NCBI GenBank assembly: GCA_051745635.1
Contig: JBNJEH010000012.1
Coordinates: 1 to 57,580 of the forward strand
DNA from: Brumimicrobium sp051745635
GTDB lineage: Bacteria; Bacteroidota; Bacteroidia; Flavobacteriales_D; Crocinitomicaceae
DNA: 57,580 nucleotides
Reading direction: 5' to 3'
How positions within the stretch are numbered: position 1 is the stretch's first letter; the number at the start of each line of letters is the position of its first letter. The notes under the pieces are model-generated. The model did no database searches. It saw only the letters and a program-made list of their open reading frames with translations, and was not told the DNA's origin. Position numbers and translations under genes: made by a program. Of this stretch, positions 25,488 to 32,940 are shown piece by piece.

Positions 25488-25958
25488 ATGGAAAACAACT
25501 TTAATTTTACATACGAAACATACGCCGATCGTTCTTCGCTGAATGAAGATCGGATCAATGCCATACAGGAATCCGAACGAGCACGCGAAAAAGCCTATGC
25601 TCCCTATTCTCAATTTAGTGTTGGGGCGGCATTAATACTCGACGACGGCACAGTCATACACGGGAACAATCAGGAAAACAAAGCCTATCCTTCAGGACTC
25701 TGTGCGGAGCGCACTGCACTGTTTCATTTCGGCGCAGTTCATTCCGATAAAAAAATTCTCCGCATAGCTATAGCGGGTGCGGGCGATCTGGTAGACCCCC
25801 AACGCATTTTGTCGCCCTGCGGAAGTTGCAGACAAGTCATGGCCGAATATGCCGAACGCCAAAACGATCCCTTCGAAATTATCATGCAAAATCAAGTCGG
25901 AAACATTTTAATCGTTTCGAGTGTTACTCATTTACTACCATTTAGTTTTGGAACATAG
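25488..25958 (+). CDS. cdd: cytidine deaminase
   Basis: 156 residues. Zinc site: Cys-Ala-Glu-Arg near 72-75 (ligand Cys and catalytic Glu) and Pro-Cys-Gly-Ser-Cys-Arg-Gln near 107-113. It is the small tetrameric type that deaminates cytidine and deoxycytidine in pyrimidine salvage. Residues 1-27 form an extension before the usual start of the domain. A consensus -7 box TAGGTTTG is at 25449-25456. It is transcribed alone before pdhA. Confidence 0.94.
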   Translation: MENNFNFTYETYADRSSLNEDRINAIQESERAREKAYAPYSQFSVGAALILDDGTVIHGNNQENKAYPSGLCAERTALFHFGAVHSDKKILRIAIAGAGDLVDPQRILSPCGSCRQVMAEYAERQNDPFEIIMQNQVGNILIVSSVTHLLPFSFGT

Positions 25959-26039
25959 CGACAGAAAATGTACTTTTCGAACCCGCATGCAAGAAAATAA
26001 AATTCTATATTTGTCACATTGAACTAAAGAGATTACAGA

Positions 26040-27092
26040 ATGGCAGCAAAATCATCACAAAAGCCGAAAAAAACGACCCGAAAGGGGAAGTCTTCAAATA
26101 AATTGAAGTTCTCGAAAGAAACCTACATCAAATGGTATAAGGATATGCTGTTGATGCGCAAATTCGAGGAAAAAGCGGGACAACTCTACATCCAGCAGAA
26201 ATTTGGGGGTTTTTGCCATCTTTATATTGGACAGGAAGCTGTCATAGCCGGAACAGTGAGTGCGAGTCAAGAAGATGATATTCATATCACTGCTTATCGC
26301 GATCATGCTCACCCTATCGGATTGGGCACAGATGTGCGCAAGTTAATGGCGGAACTCTTCGGAAGACAAGACGGCGTTTCAAAAGGCAAAGGTGGTTCTA
26401 TGCACTTTTTCGATAAAGAGAAGAACTTTTACGGCGGTCACGGTATCGTCGGTGCCCAAATCCCAATGGGAGCGGGAATTGCTTTTGCTGAAAAATATAA
26501 AGGTTCTGACAAAGTGGTTTACGTATCTTTCGGAGATGGTGCTGCGCGTCAGGGCGCCCTTCACGAAACGTTTAACATGGCGATGCTCTGGAAAGTACCC
26601 GCTGTATTTATGGTGGAAAACAATCGTTATGCGATGGGAACTTCTGTAGAACGCACCACCAACGTGATGGATTTATCAAAACTCGGTTCTTCGTATGAAA
26701 TGCCGGCTTATTCTGTGGACGGCATGTCTCCTGAAGAAGTGCACGACGCCGTTGAAATGGCTGCTGAACGTGCCAGAAAAGGCGAAGGACCTACATTGTT
26801 GGACATCAGAACGTATCGCTATAAAGGGCACTCAATGTCCGATCCCCAAAAATACCGCACAAAAGAAGAAGTCAAAGAATATCAGTCGAAAGACCCGATT
26901 GAGCAGTGCCTCAAAATAATTAAGGAGAATAAATTCCTGAAAGAAGATGAAATTAAGGAAATTGGGAACTGGGTAGGTAACGAAGTAAAAGAAGCGATAG
27001 AATACGCTGAAAATGCTCCATATCCAGAACCTGAAGAACTGTACAAGGATGTCTACAAGACAGAAGATTATCCATTTATCAAAGAATACTAA
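26040..27092 (+). CDS. pdhA: pyruvate dehydrogenase E1 alpha subunit
   Basis: 350 residues. A Lys/Ser-rich N-terminal extension (1-25) precedes the thiamine-diphosphate domain. The ThDP motif Gly-Asp-Gly-Ala-Ala-Arg-Gln-Gly to Glu-Asn-Asn lies at about 165-195, and the C-terminal loop Arg-Tyr-Lys-Gly-His-Ser-Met-Ser-Asp-Pro is near 263-272. It decarboxylates pyruvate with the beta subunit and loads acetyl on E2. The -7 box TATATTTG is at 26006-26013. pdhC follows after 15 nt. No E1-beta gene is adjacent, so the alpha and beta subunits are encoded apart. Confidence 0.95.
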   Translation: MAAKSSQKPKKTTRKGKSSNKLKFSKETYIKWYKDMLLMRKFEEKAGQLYIQQKFGGFCHLYIGQEAVIAGTVSASQEDDIHITAYRDHAHPIGLGTDVRKLMAELFGRQDGVSKGKGGSMHFFDKEKNFYGGHGIVGAQIPMGAGIAFAEKYKGSDKVVYVSFGDGAARQGALHETFNMAMLWKVPAVFMVENNRYAMGTSVERTTNVMDLSKLGSSYEMPAYSVDGMSPEEVHDAVEMAAERARKGEGPTLLDIRTYRYKGHSMSDPQKYRTKEEVKEYQSKDPIEQCLKIIKENKFLKEDEIKEIGNWVGNEVKEAIEYAENAPYPEPEELYKDVYKTEDYPFIKEY

Positions 27093-27107
27093 AAAAACGA
27101 AGAAAAA

Positions 27108-28448
27108 ATGGCAGAAGTAATCCTCATGCCCAAACTATCCGATACCATGACCGAAGGCGTTGTGGCAGATTGGCATAAAAAAGTAGGAGACGACGTCGAA
27201 TCCGGTGAATTGTTGGCGGAAATCGAAACGGACAAGGCAACGATGGAATTCGAATCGTTCTACGATGGTAAATTATTGCATATTGGTGTCGAAAAAGGAG
27301 ATGCAGCGCCCGTCAACGATATCCTTGCAATCATCGGTGAAGAAGGTGAAGAAGTTGACAAAATCATCGAAGAACACCAGAAAGAAAACGGTGAAGATGA
27401 TGAGAAAAAAGAGTCGGACAAAGGAGCTTCGACCGAAGAAAAATCAAAGGATTCATCCGAAACTTCAGAAAAAGATAAAAGTGACGATGCTTCATCAGCG
27501 ACGCCTGACAAGAAGAAAAGCGAAACACCATCGCCTGCACCTGAGCAAACCGAAAACAAAGGTGAATCGACGACGAATCATTCGGGTGGTCGCATTTTTG
27601 CCTCTCCGCTCGCCAAAAAATTAGCCAAAGAAAAAGGCATCGAATTAGCGGACGTCAAAGGTTCTGGTGACAATGGTCGCATTGTGAAACGCGACATTGA
27701 AAACTTCGTGCCTTACGAGCGACCAGAAGGAAGTGCTGCAACAGTTCCACGTGCTGCAACAACGGAAGAGTCATACAGCGAAGAAAATGTTTCGCAAATG
27801 CGCAAAACCATTGCCAAGCGACTTTCTGAGAGTAAATTTACTGCTCCTCACTTCTATTTGACGATGGATATTGACATGGACAATGCCATGGAGGCCCGAA
27901 AAGCTGTCAATGCCAGTGACGACGTAAAAATCTCTTTCAACGACATGGTCATTAAGGCTTCAGCCATAGCGCTGCGCAAACATCCGGCCGTAAACAGTGC
28001 ATGGATGGGCGATAAAATCCGTAAAAATGATCACGTTCATGTCGGCGTTGCAGTCGCTGTTGAAGAAGGACTCCTCGTACCTGTGGTTCGCTTTGCAGAT
28101 ACTAAAGGAATGATGCAAATCGGTTCTGAAGTGAAGGAATATGCCAAAAAAGCCAAGGATAAAAAACTTCAACCCGAAGATTGGGAAGGAAACACCTTCA
28201 CGATATCAAATCTAGGAATGTACGATATCGAGGAGTTCACAGCGATCATTAATCCGCCGGACAGCTGTATCATGGCGATCGGTGCAATTAAGCAAGTACC
28301 TGTCGTAAAAGACGGAGCAGTTGTTCCCGGAAACGTAATGCGCGTAACGCTGTCTTGCGACCACCGCGTTGTAGATGGTGTTACCGGATCGGAATTCTTG
28401 AACACATTCAAATCATACATGGAAAACCCCATGATGATGCTCGTTTAA
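27108..28448 (+). CDS. pdhC: pyruvate dehydrogenase E2, dihydrolipoamide acetyltransferase
   Basis: 446 residues. One lipoyl domain (1-78) has the lipoylated Lys in Glu-Thr-Asp-Lys-Ala-Thr near 44. A long Lys/Glu/Ser-rich linker (about 90-155) precedes the peripheral subunit-binding domain (about 160-197, Ala-Ser-Pro-Leu-Ala-Lys-Lys-Leu-Ala). The catalytic domain (about 220-446) carries the active-site Asp-His-Arg-Val-Val-Asp-Gly near 418. It transfers acetyl from lipoamide to CoA. It is in an operon with pdhA and ends before a bidirectional terminator. Confidence 0.95.
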   Translation: MAEVILMPKLSDTMTEGVVADWHKKVGDDVESGELLAEIETDKATMEFESFYDGKLLHIGVEKGDAAPVNDILAIIGEEGEEVDKIIEEHQKENGEDDEKKESDKGASTEEKSKDSSETSEKDKSDDASSATPDKKKSETPSPAPEQTENKGESTTNHSGGRIFASPLAKKLAKEKGIELADVKGSGDNGRIVKRDIENFVPYERPEGSAATVPRAATTEESYSEENVSQMRKTIAKRLSESKFTAPHFYLTMDIDMDNAMEARKAVNASDDVKISFNDMVIKASAIALRKHPAVNSAWMGDKIRKNDHVHVGVAVAVEEGLLVPVVRFADTKGMMQIGSEVKEYAKKAKDKKLQPEDWEGNTFTISNLGMYDIEEFTAIINPPDSCIMAIGAIKQVPVVKDGAVVPGNVMRVTLSCDHRVVDGVTGSEFLNTFKSYMENPMMMLV

Positions 28449-28473
28449 TGGAATTGAACGAAATATGCATTTC

Positions 28474-28508
28474 AAAGAGCCGCTTTCACAGAGTGGCTCT
28501 TTTTTTGT
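28474..28508. terminator. bidirectional terminator between pdhC and ndk
   Basis: AAAGAGCC (28474-28481) pairs with GGCTCTTT (28495-28502) followed by a T-run. On the other strand the A-run gives a T-run too. It is placed between the convergent pdhC and ndk genes. A second, weaker stem with AAAAAAGCCC lies at 28530-28559, nearer ndk. Confidence 0.8.
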
Positions 28509-28578
28509 TTGAACGAAAGGATGAAACATAAAAAAAGCCCCACCAACAGCGGAGCTTTTAAATCATTTTGTATGTTAT

Positions 28579-29001
28579 CTATCCAACGATTTCGTCGGCA
28601 TTAAAATGAAAGTCAGACTCTATCTTTGCATTTTCATCAGAATCAGAACCGTGTACAGCATTCTTTGCTATTGATTCCGCATACTTTTTACGAACCGTAC
28701 CTTCTTCTGCCTCAGCGGGATCTGTTGCTCCGATGAGCGTTCTAAAGTCTGCAACAGCATTATCCTTTTCAAGAATAGCTGCTACGATGGGTCCTGAGAT
28801 CATGTAATCGACGAGTTCCTGATAAAAAGGACGTTCCTTGTGTACTGCATAAAATTCTTTTGCCTGATCTTCCGTCAATCGCGTATATTTCATCGCTTTG
28901 AACTCAAATCCAGCATCTGTGAACATCTGAATGATGTTTCCTATATTCCCGCTTTCTACTGCATCGGGCTTGATCATCGTAAATGTTGTATTTCCTGCCA
29001 T
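28579..29001 (-). CDS. ndk: nucleoside diphosphate kinase
   Basis: 140 residues, normal length. Met-Ile-Lys-Pro-Asp-Ala near 8-13 and the phospho-histidine in Asn-Ala-Val-His-Gly-Ser-Asp-Ser near 113-120 are diagnostic. It balances NTP and dNTP pools by transferring the gamma phosphate through the histidine. The -7 box TATTTTTG is on the minus strand (29039-29032), 31 nt before the start. Single-gene unit. Confidence 0.96.
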   Translation of the reverse strand: MAGNTTFTMIKPDAVESGNIGNIIQMFTDAGFEFKAMKYTRLTEDQAKEFYAVHKERPFYQELVDYMISGPIVAAILEKDNAVADFRTLIGATDPAEAEEGTVRKKYAESIAKNAVHGSDSDENAKIESDFHFNADEIVG

Positions 29002-29082
29002 TTCTCTAATTTTTTATTATCAATGCGATTGCAAAAATAGTGAATACTTGAAGAAGACCGATAAAACGGTATGAAATATTAG

Positions 29083-29226
29083 TTAATAATCCCTTTTTTC
29101 GAAAACTTCTTTTCCGCGATCCAGAAAATACCAGGCTGCCCCCATTCTCCGACAATCTGAATAACTGCTGCGGTTTTCAGGGAAAATCAAATCGGACAAC
29201 TTCCCCAAATCCAGTGCGCTATACAT
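29083..29226 (-). CDS. small ORF, 47 residues
   Basis: An ATG at 29226 opens 47 codons ending TAA at 29083. The peptide is soluble, with Ala-Leu-Asp-Leu-Gly-Lys-Leu near the start and Ala-Ala-Trp-Tyr-Phe-Leu-Asp-Arg-Gly near 30. The composition looks protein-like and fills an otherwise empty gap. A Crp-like site begins 13 nt upstream, but its matching -7 box points the other way. Not recognised; may be a real small gene. Confidence 0.4.
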   Translation of the reverse strand: MYSALDLGKLSDLIFPENRSSYSDCRRMGAAWYFLDRGKEVFEKRDY

Positions 29227-29239
29227 AATTTTTTACATC

Positions 29240-29283
29240 GTAACTAAAGTCACACGCGAAATCAAAAACAATAGCGTACTTTG
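29240..29283 (+). promoter_or_regulatory. Crp-like site plus -7 box for the DUF2490 gene
   Basis: GTAAC-TAAA-GTCAC (29240-29253) is followed after exactly 26 nt by TTTG (29280-29283). The same geometry occurs at four other promoters in this window. The site reads TGTGAC-TTTA-GTTAC on the other strand, close to the Crp form TGTGA-N6-TCACA. A second, conventional -7 box TAGTTTTG lies at 29364-29371 nearer the gene. Confidence 0.6.
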
Positions 29284-29392
29284 CAGCAGGAATAAAGCGT
29301 TCAAAGAAATAAAGGGTGAAAAGTTTACTTGGTTTTTTTCAATTCTCCCCTTTCGAAAATGATTAGTTTTGATATCTAAAATAAACGCAACA

Positions 29393-30073
29393 ATGCTAAA
29401 AAAGTTTATCTTTTTCAATCTTATTTTTATCAGTTTGTTTTCGACAGCGCAGTCGGATTTCGGCGCGTGGTATATGTCTTTTAACACGGTTAAATTTGGT
29501 GACCGGTGGCAATTTCAAAACGATGTACAATACCGAAATTTTAACTTTCTGGGGGATCTCGAGCAACTTATGCTGCGCGGCGGATTCGGTTATAATTTAA
29601 CGGAAAACAATAACAACTTACTTCAGGGATACGCCTTCATCCGATCGGGCGAAATCGGGACGGACAATGAAGCTGAAGAACTGCGCGTAAATGAACATCG
29701 CCTCTATCAACAATTCATAACAAAACAGCAGTTCGGTCGCTTTTACCTGGCTCACCGCTATAGGTTAGAAGAACGCTTTATCGAAGATCTGTTTAAAATC
29801 CGTTTTCGCTATTTCCTCAACCTCAAAGTTGCGCTTTCACGGCCAGAAATAGAAGACAACACACTCTACGCCGCTTTCTATAACGAGTTATTCATTCACG
29901 GGCAGGACATACTCTTTGATCGCAACCGGCTCTACGGCGCACTCGGTTTTGCCTTCTCTCCTTCCACGCGACTGGAAATCGGTTCTATGGCTCAATTGTA
30001 CCAGGGAAATTACCGCCCTCAATTCCAAGTGGGATTCTTTAAGACATTCGACCTGCGAAAAGCAAAGCGTTGA
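29393..30073 (+). CDS. DUF2490 outer-membrane beta-barrel protein
   Basis: 226 residues from the ATG at 29393. A signal peptide (1-20, Leu-Phe-Ser-Thr-Ala-Gln cleavage region) is followed by Phe-Gly-Ala-Trp-Tyr and Asp-Val-Gln-Tyr-Arg. Alternating beta-strands such as Leu-Ala-His-Arg-Tyr-Arg-Leu-Glu-Glu-Arg-Phe near 122-132 are typical of the DUF2490 family, predicted small outer-membrane barrels. No ligand can be named. It shares the Crp-like promoter layout with the sulfur genes downstream, which suggests joint regulation. Confidence 0.82.
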   Translation: MLKKFIFFNLIFISLFSTAQSDFGAWYMSFNTVKFGDRWQFQNDVQYRNFNFLGDLEQLMLRGGFGYNLTENNNNLLQGYAFIRSGEIGTDNEAEELRVNEHRLYQQFITKQQFGRFYLAHRYRLEERFIEDLFKIRFRYFLNLKVALSRPEIEDNTLYAAFYNELFIHGQDILFDRNRLYGALGFAFSPSTRLEIGSMAQLYQGNYRPQFQVGFFKTFDLRKAKR

Positions 30074-30203
30074 TAGCCCACTCCATAAGTAGCACATCAC
30101 ACTAAGCACTCCCTCATTACTTTAACACTGAGTGGCGACCAATGAGCGCTGCGAAGTGATTCAAAGTATCCCACGCTTGCTCAACCCTCTTGCTCAATAC
30201 TCC

Positions 30204-30281
30204 TGCTGTATGCTCTTGCTGTATGCTCTTGCTGTATGCTCTTGCTGTATGCTCTTGCTGTATGCTCTTGCTGTATGCTCA
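30204..30281. repeat. 13-bp tandem repeat, six units
   Basis: TGCTGTATGCTCT is repeated six times head to tail, the last with one change. A further partial copy follows at about 30289-30301. It ends 33 bp before the Crp-like site of the SulP gene. Copy number is likely variable between strains and may affect promoter spacing or DNA shape. Confidence 0.85.
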
Positions 30282-30314
30282 TCACTCCTGCTGTATGCTC
30301 ACTCCTGCTCCATT

Positions 30315-30358
30315 GTGACATTTGTAACGCAGAAAGCGAAAGTGATTTCGGAACTTTG
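30315..30358 (+). promoter_or_regulatory. Crp-like site plus -7 box for the SulP gene
   Basis: GTGAC-ATTT-GTAAC (30315-30328; TGTGA half-site intact) precedes TTTG (30355-30358) by exactly 26 nt, in the context GAACTTTGTA. The predicted transcription start near 30364 would put the site centre at about -42, the place used by class II Crp activation. ATG follows at 30394. Confidence 0.68.
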
Positions 30359-30393
30359 TAAAAAGTTAACAACATTGAAATCAGCAACAAATT

Positions 30394-32130
30394 ATGAGTG
30401 CAATAAAACAATTCTTACCAATTCTTGATTGGTTACCAAACTACAAAAAGAAAAACCTTCAAGGCGATTTATCAGCTGGGTTAACAGTAGGTATTATGTT
30501 GATTCCGCAGGGAATGGCTTACGCTATGCTAGCCGGGCTCGACCCCATCCACGGGCTCTATGCCGTAACAATTCCAATACTTTTGTATGCAATTTTCGGA
30601 ACCTCCAGGCAATTGGCAGTTGGTCCGGTGGCCATGGTTTCACTCCTCACTGCCGCGGGTATTGGAGCGCTCAATCCCGAGTCGACGGAGCAATATTTAA
30701 TGTATGCGCTGACACTGGCATTTTTAGTAGGGTTGATCCAATTTGCCATGGGCGTCCTGCGGTTCGGTTTTTTCGTCAACTTTTTATCGCATCCCGTCAT
30801 CAATGGATTTACATCGGCCGCGGCAATTATTATTGGACTGAGTCAAATCAAACACTTGTTTGGAATCAACTTACCGCGCAGCGAACACGTCCAGGATGTT
30901 CTCATTGGCATAGGCGAAAACATCAGCGGACTCAATTGGACAACTTTGTTGATTGGTGCGATAGGTATTGTGATTATTAAATTCGGAAAAAAAATACATA
31001 AGTCACTTCCGACTCCACTCATAGCGGTAGTTTTTGGTATTCTGGCCGTATGGGGGTTTGGATTGACAAATCAGGGAGTCGCTGTACTTGGTGAAGTGCC
31101 CTCTGGTCTACCCGGTGTTTCTTCTCCTTCATTTTCATGGGAAACCTGGACGATTTTGATTCCAATAGCGCTGACCATTTCACTGGTAGGATTTGCGGAG
31201 AGTTTTGCCGTTGCTAAAACCATTCAGGGAAAACATAAAAATTACAAACTCGACGCCAATCAGGAACTCATTGGGTTGGGAATGGCCAATTTTGGAGCGG
31301 CCTTTTTTATGGGATATCCGGTCACAGGTGGTTTTTCCAGAACGGCTGTAAATGATCAGTCGGGAGCAAAGACGGCATTGGCTTCCATCATAAGTGTAGC
31401 TCTGATTGTGCTGACTTTACTCTTTTTAACCGAGCTGTTCTTTTATCTTCCCAAAGCAATCCTCGCAGCAGTCGTCATTGTCGCAGTCGCTGGGTTAATC
31501 GATTTCAAAACGCCCAAAAGCCTGTGGAAAGCCGACCGTGTAGATTTTTTACTGCTCATGGTGACCTTCCTCGTAACGCTGACATTGGGAATTGTGATCG
31601 GTATCCTCGCAGGTATGGCACTTTCACTGGGCGCAGTTCTCTACAAAGCTTCGCGACCACACATGGCTAAAATTGCTCGAGTTCCCGACACAAATATCTA
31701 TCGAAATACCGCTCGCTTTTCAAACCTTGAAGAAAATGAGGATGAACTCATTGTAAGAATAGACGGTCAGATTTATTTTGCCAACATCAGTTTTATCAAA
31801 AAACAACTCGAAAAATGGGAGAAAGAGAAAGGCGATCAATTGAAAAAAGTCATTCTCAACTTTGAAAGTGTCACGGCACTCGACAGTTCAGGGGCACACG
31901 AACTCGAAGAATGGATATTCAACTGGAAAGCTAAAAATATCCGGGTAGCCATCACGGGTGCAAAAGGTCCGGTACGGGATATTCTTAAAAAATGGAATAT
32001 TGTAGAAAAAGTGGGTGATGAATGCCTCTTTTTAACGAATAAAGACGCCGTGAATTACTTCCAACGCGGTAAGCTCTCGGATGAGCAGGTTGCACTCAAT
32101 CCTTATGCGCAACAAACCAATGTGAAGTAG
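30394..32130 (+). CDS. SulP-family anion transporter with STAS domain
   Basis: 578 residues. About 10-14 membrane helices span residues 20-420, with SulP signatures Pro-Gln-Gly-Met-Ala-Tyr-Ala near 38-44, Gly-Pro-Val-Ala-Met-Val-Ser near 74-80 and Gly-Phe-Ser-Arg-Thr-Ala-Val-Asn near 313-320. A cytoplasmic STAS domain (about 440-555) contains Ala-Leu-Asp-Ser-Ser-Gly near 498. The substrate is probably sulfate or another oxyanion. It lies upstream of persulfide and thiosulfate-handling genes and has the same promoter type, supporting a sulfur role. A terminator follows. Confidence 0.9.
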   Translation: MSAIKQFLPILDWLPNYKKKNLQGDLSAGLTVGIMLIPQGMAYAMLAGLDPIHGLYAVTIPILLYAIFGTSRQLAVGPVAMVSLLTAAGIGALNPESTEQYLMYALTLAFLVGLIQFAMGVLRFGFFVNFLSHPVINGFTSAAAIIIGLSQIKHLFGINLPRSEHVQDVLIGIGENISGLNWTTLLIGAIGIVIIKFGKKIHKSLPTPLIAVVFGILAVWGFGLTNQGVAVLGEVPSGLPGVSSPSFSWETWTILIPIALTISLVGFAESFAVAKTIQGKHKNYKLDANQELIGLGMANFGAAFFMGYPVTGGFSRTAVNDQSGAKTALASIISVALIVLTLLFLTELFFYLPKAILAAVVIVAVAGLIDFKTPKSLWKADRVDFLLLMVTFLVTLTLGIVIGILAGMALSLGAVLYKASRPHMAKIARVPDTNIYRNTARFSNLEENEDELIVRIDGQIYFANISFIKKQLEKWEKEKGDQLKKVILNFESVTALDSSGAHELEEWIFNWKAKNIRVAITGAKGPVRDILKKWNIVEKVGDECLFLTNKDAVNYFQRGKLSDEQVALNPYAQQTNVK

Positions 32131-32151
32131 ACTCATAGTTTAAGTTCGGAG

Positions 32152-32180
32152 GAGGCGGGATCGAAAGACTCGCCTCTTTT
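32152..32180 (+). terminator. terminator after the SulP gene
   Basis: GAGGCG (32152-32157) and CGCCTC (32171-32176) pair, followed by TTTT. It separates the SulP gene from the methyltransferase gene. Confidence 0.65.
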
Positions 32181-32276
32181 GTATCTAATATCGTGGGCTT
32201 TCAACTTTTAAATCAGAACATTTTCCCTTTTTCACCTGAAGGATTACGGAATATTCATTACCTTTTTTGAAAAAAT

Positions 32277-32852
32277 ATGACATCACTGGACCGACAATTC
32301 TGGAACGAAAAATATGAGAACAACCAAACAGGCTGGGATCTCGGAGAAGTTTCTCCTCCGCTCAAAAGTTACATCGATCAACTGGATGACCGATCACAAT
32401 CCATTTTAATTCCAGGAGCAGGAAATGCCTATGAGGCCGACTATTTACTCGAAAAAGGGTTTAAAGCGCTCACGATTATCGATATTGCTCCAAGACTTGT
32501 TCAACAGTTAAATACTCGATTTCAACACGACAACGTAACGATCATTGAAGGTGATTTTTTTGAACATGAAGGAAATTATGATCTGATTTTAGAACAAACC
32601 TTCTTCTGTGCCCTTCCGCCTGAAAAGCGACCCGATTATGTTCGAAAAATGCGTCATTTATTGCGACCAGACGGTCGACTGTGCGGCGTTTTATTTGATC
32701 GCCAGTTCGATGGTGGCCCTCCTTTTGGCGGTTCTGAAAAAGAATATCGAAAATTGTTTGAAGGTTCATTCAGCGAATGCACGATGGAGCGCTGTTATAA
32801 TTCTCACCCGGCGCGCCAGGAATCGGAACTTTGGATCAATCTTAAACAGTAG
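32277..32852 (+). CDS. TPMT-like SAM-dependent methyltransferase
   Basis: 191 residues, whole-protein match to the thiopurine S-methyltransferase-like family: Phe-Trp-Asn-Glu-Lys-Tyr near 8-13, Thr-Gly-Trp-Asp-Leu-Gly near 18-23, the SAM-binding Pro-Gly-Ala-Gly-Asn near 45-49, Asp-Ile-Ala near 67-69, and Gln-Thr-Phe-Phe-Cys-Ala near 106-111. Family members methylate sulfur, selenium or halide nucleophiles. Placed between a sulfate transporter and a persulfide dioxygenase operon, methylation of sulfide or small thiols is a reasonable inference. No Crp-like site directly precedes it. Confidence 0.85.
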   Translation: MTSLDRQFWNEKYENNQTGWDLGEVSPPLKSYIDQLDDRSQSILIPGAGNAYEADYLLEKGFKALTIIDIAPRLVQQLNTRFQHDNVTIIEGDFFEHEGNYDLILEQTFFCALPPEKRPDYVRKMRHLLRPDGRLCGVLFDRQFDGGPPFGGSEKEYRKLFEGSFSECTMERCYNSHPARQESELWINLKQ

Positions 32853-32871
32853 TACTCGGGAGCTTATCATT

Positions 32872-32915
32872 GTAACATTTGTAACTGTGGAATCTAAGAT
32901 GAATGCCGACCTTTG
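32872..32915 (+). promoter_or_regulatory. Crp-like site plus -7 box for the persulfide operon
   Basis: GTAAC-ATTT-GTAAC (32872-32885) precedes TTTG (32912-32915) by exactly 26 nt, in the context GACCTTTGTA. The first 14 bases agree with the SulP site at 13 of 14 positions. It starts 20 nt after the methyltransferase stop and ends 25 nt before the ATG at 32941. Confidence 0.68.
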
Positions 32916-32940
32916 TAGTGGAAATAAAAAACAAGGAATT

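Noticed and set aside
26094..29040. Open frames antisense to or out of frame with pdhA, pdhC and ndk
   Set aside because: They lie within strongly supported genes and have no recognisable features; they are shadows of coding bias.
30132..30428. Frames across the 13-bp tandem repeat on both strands
   Set aside because: The open frames arise because a 13-bp unit without stops reads through; the peptides are simple Leu/Cys or Gln/His repeats and overlap a promoter.
32608..32940. N-terminal extension of the CstB-like protein
   Set aside because: The longer frame overlaps the TPMT-like gene by 245 nt and has no domain character. The ATG at 32941 starts the typical dioxygenase N-terminus and lies after the promoter.
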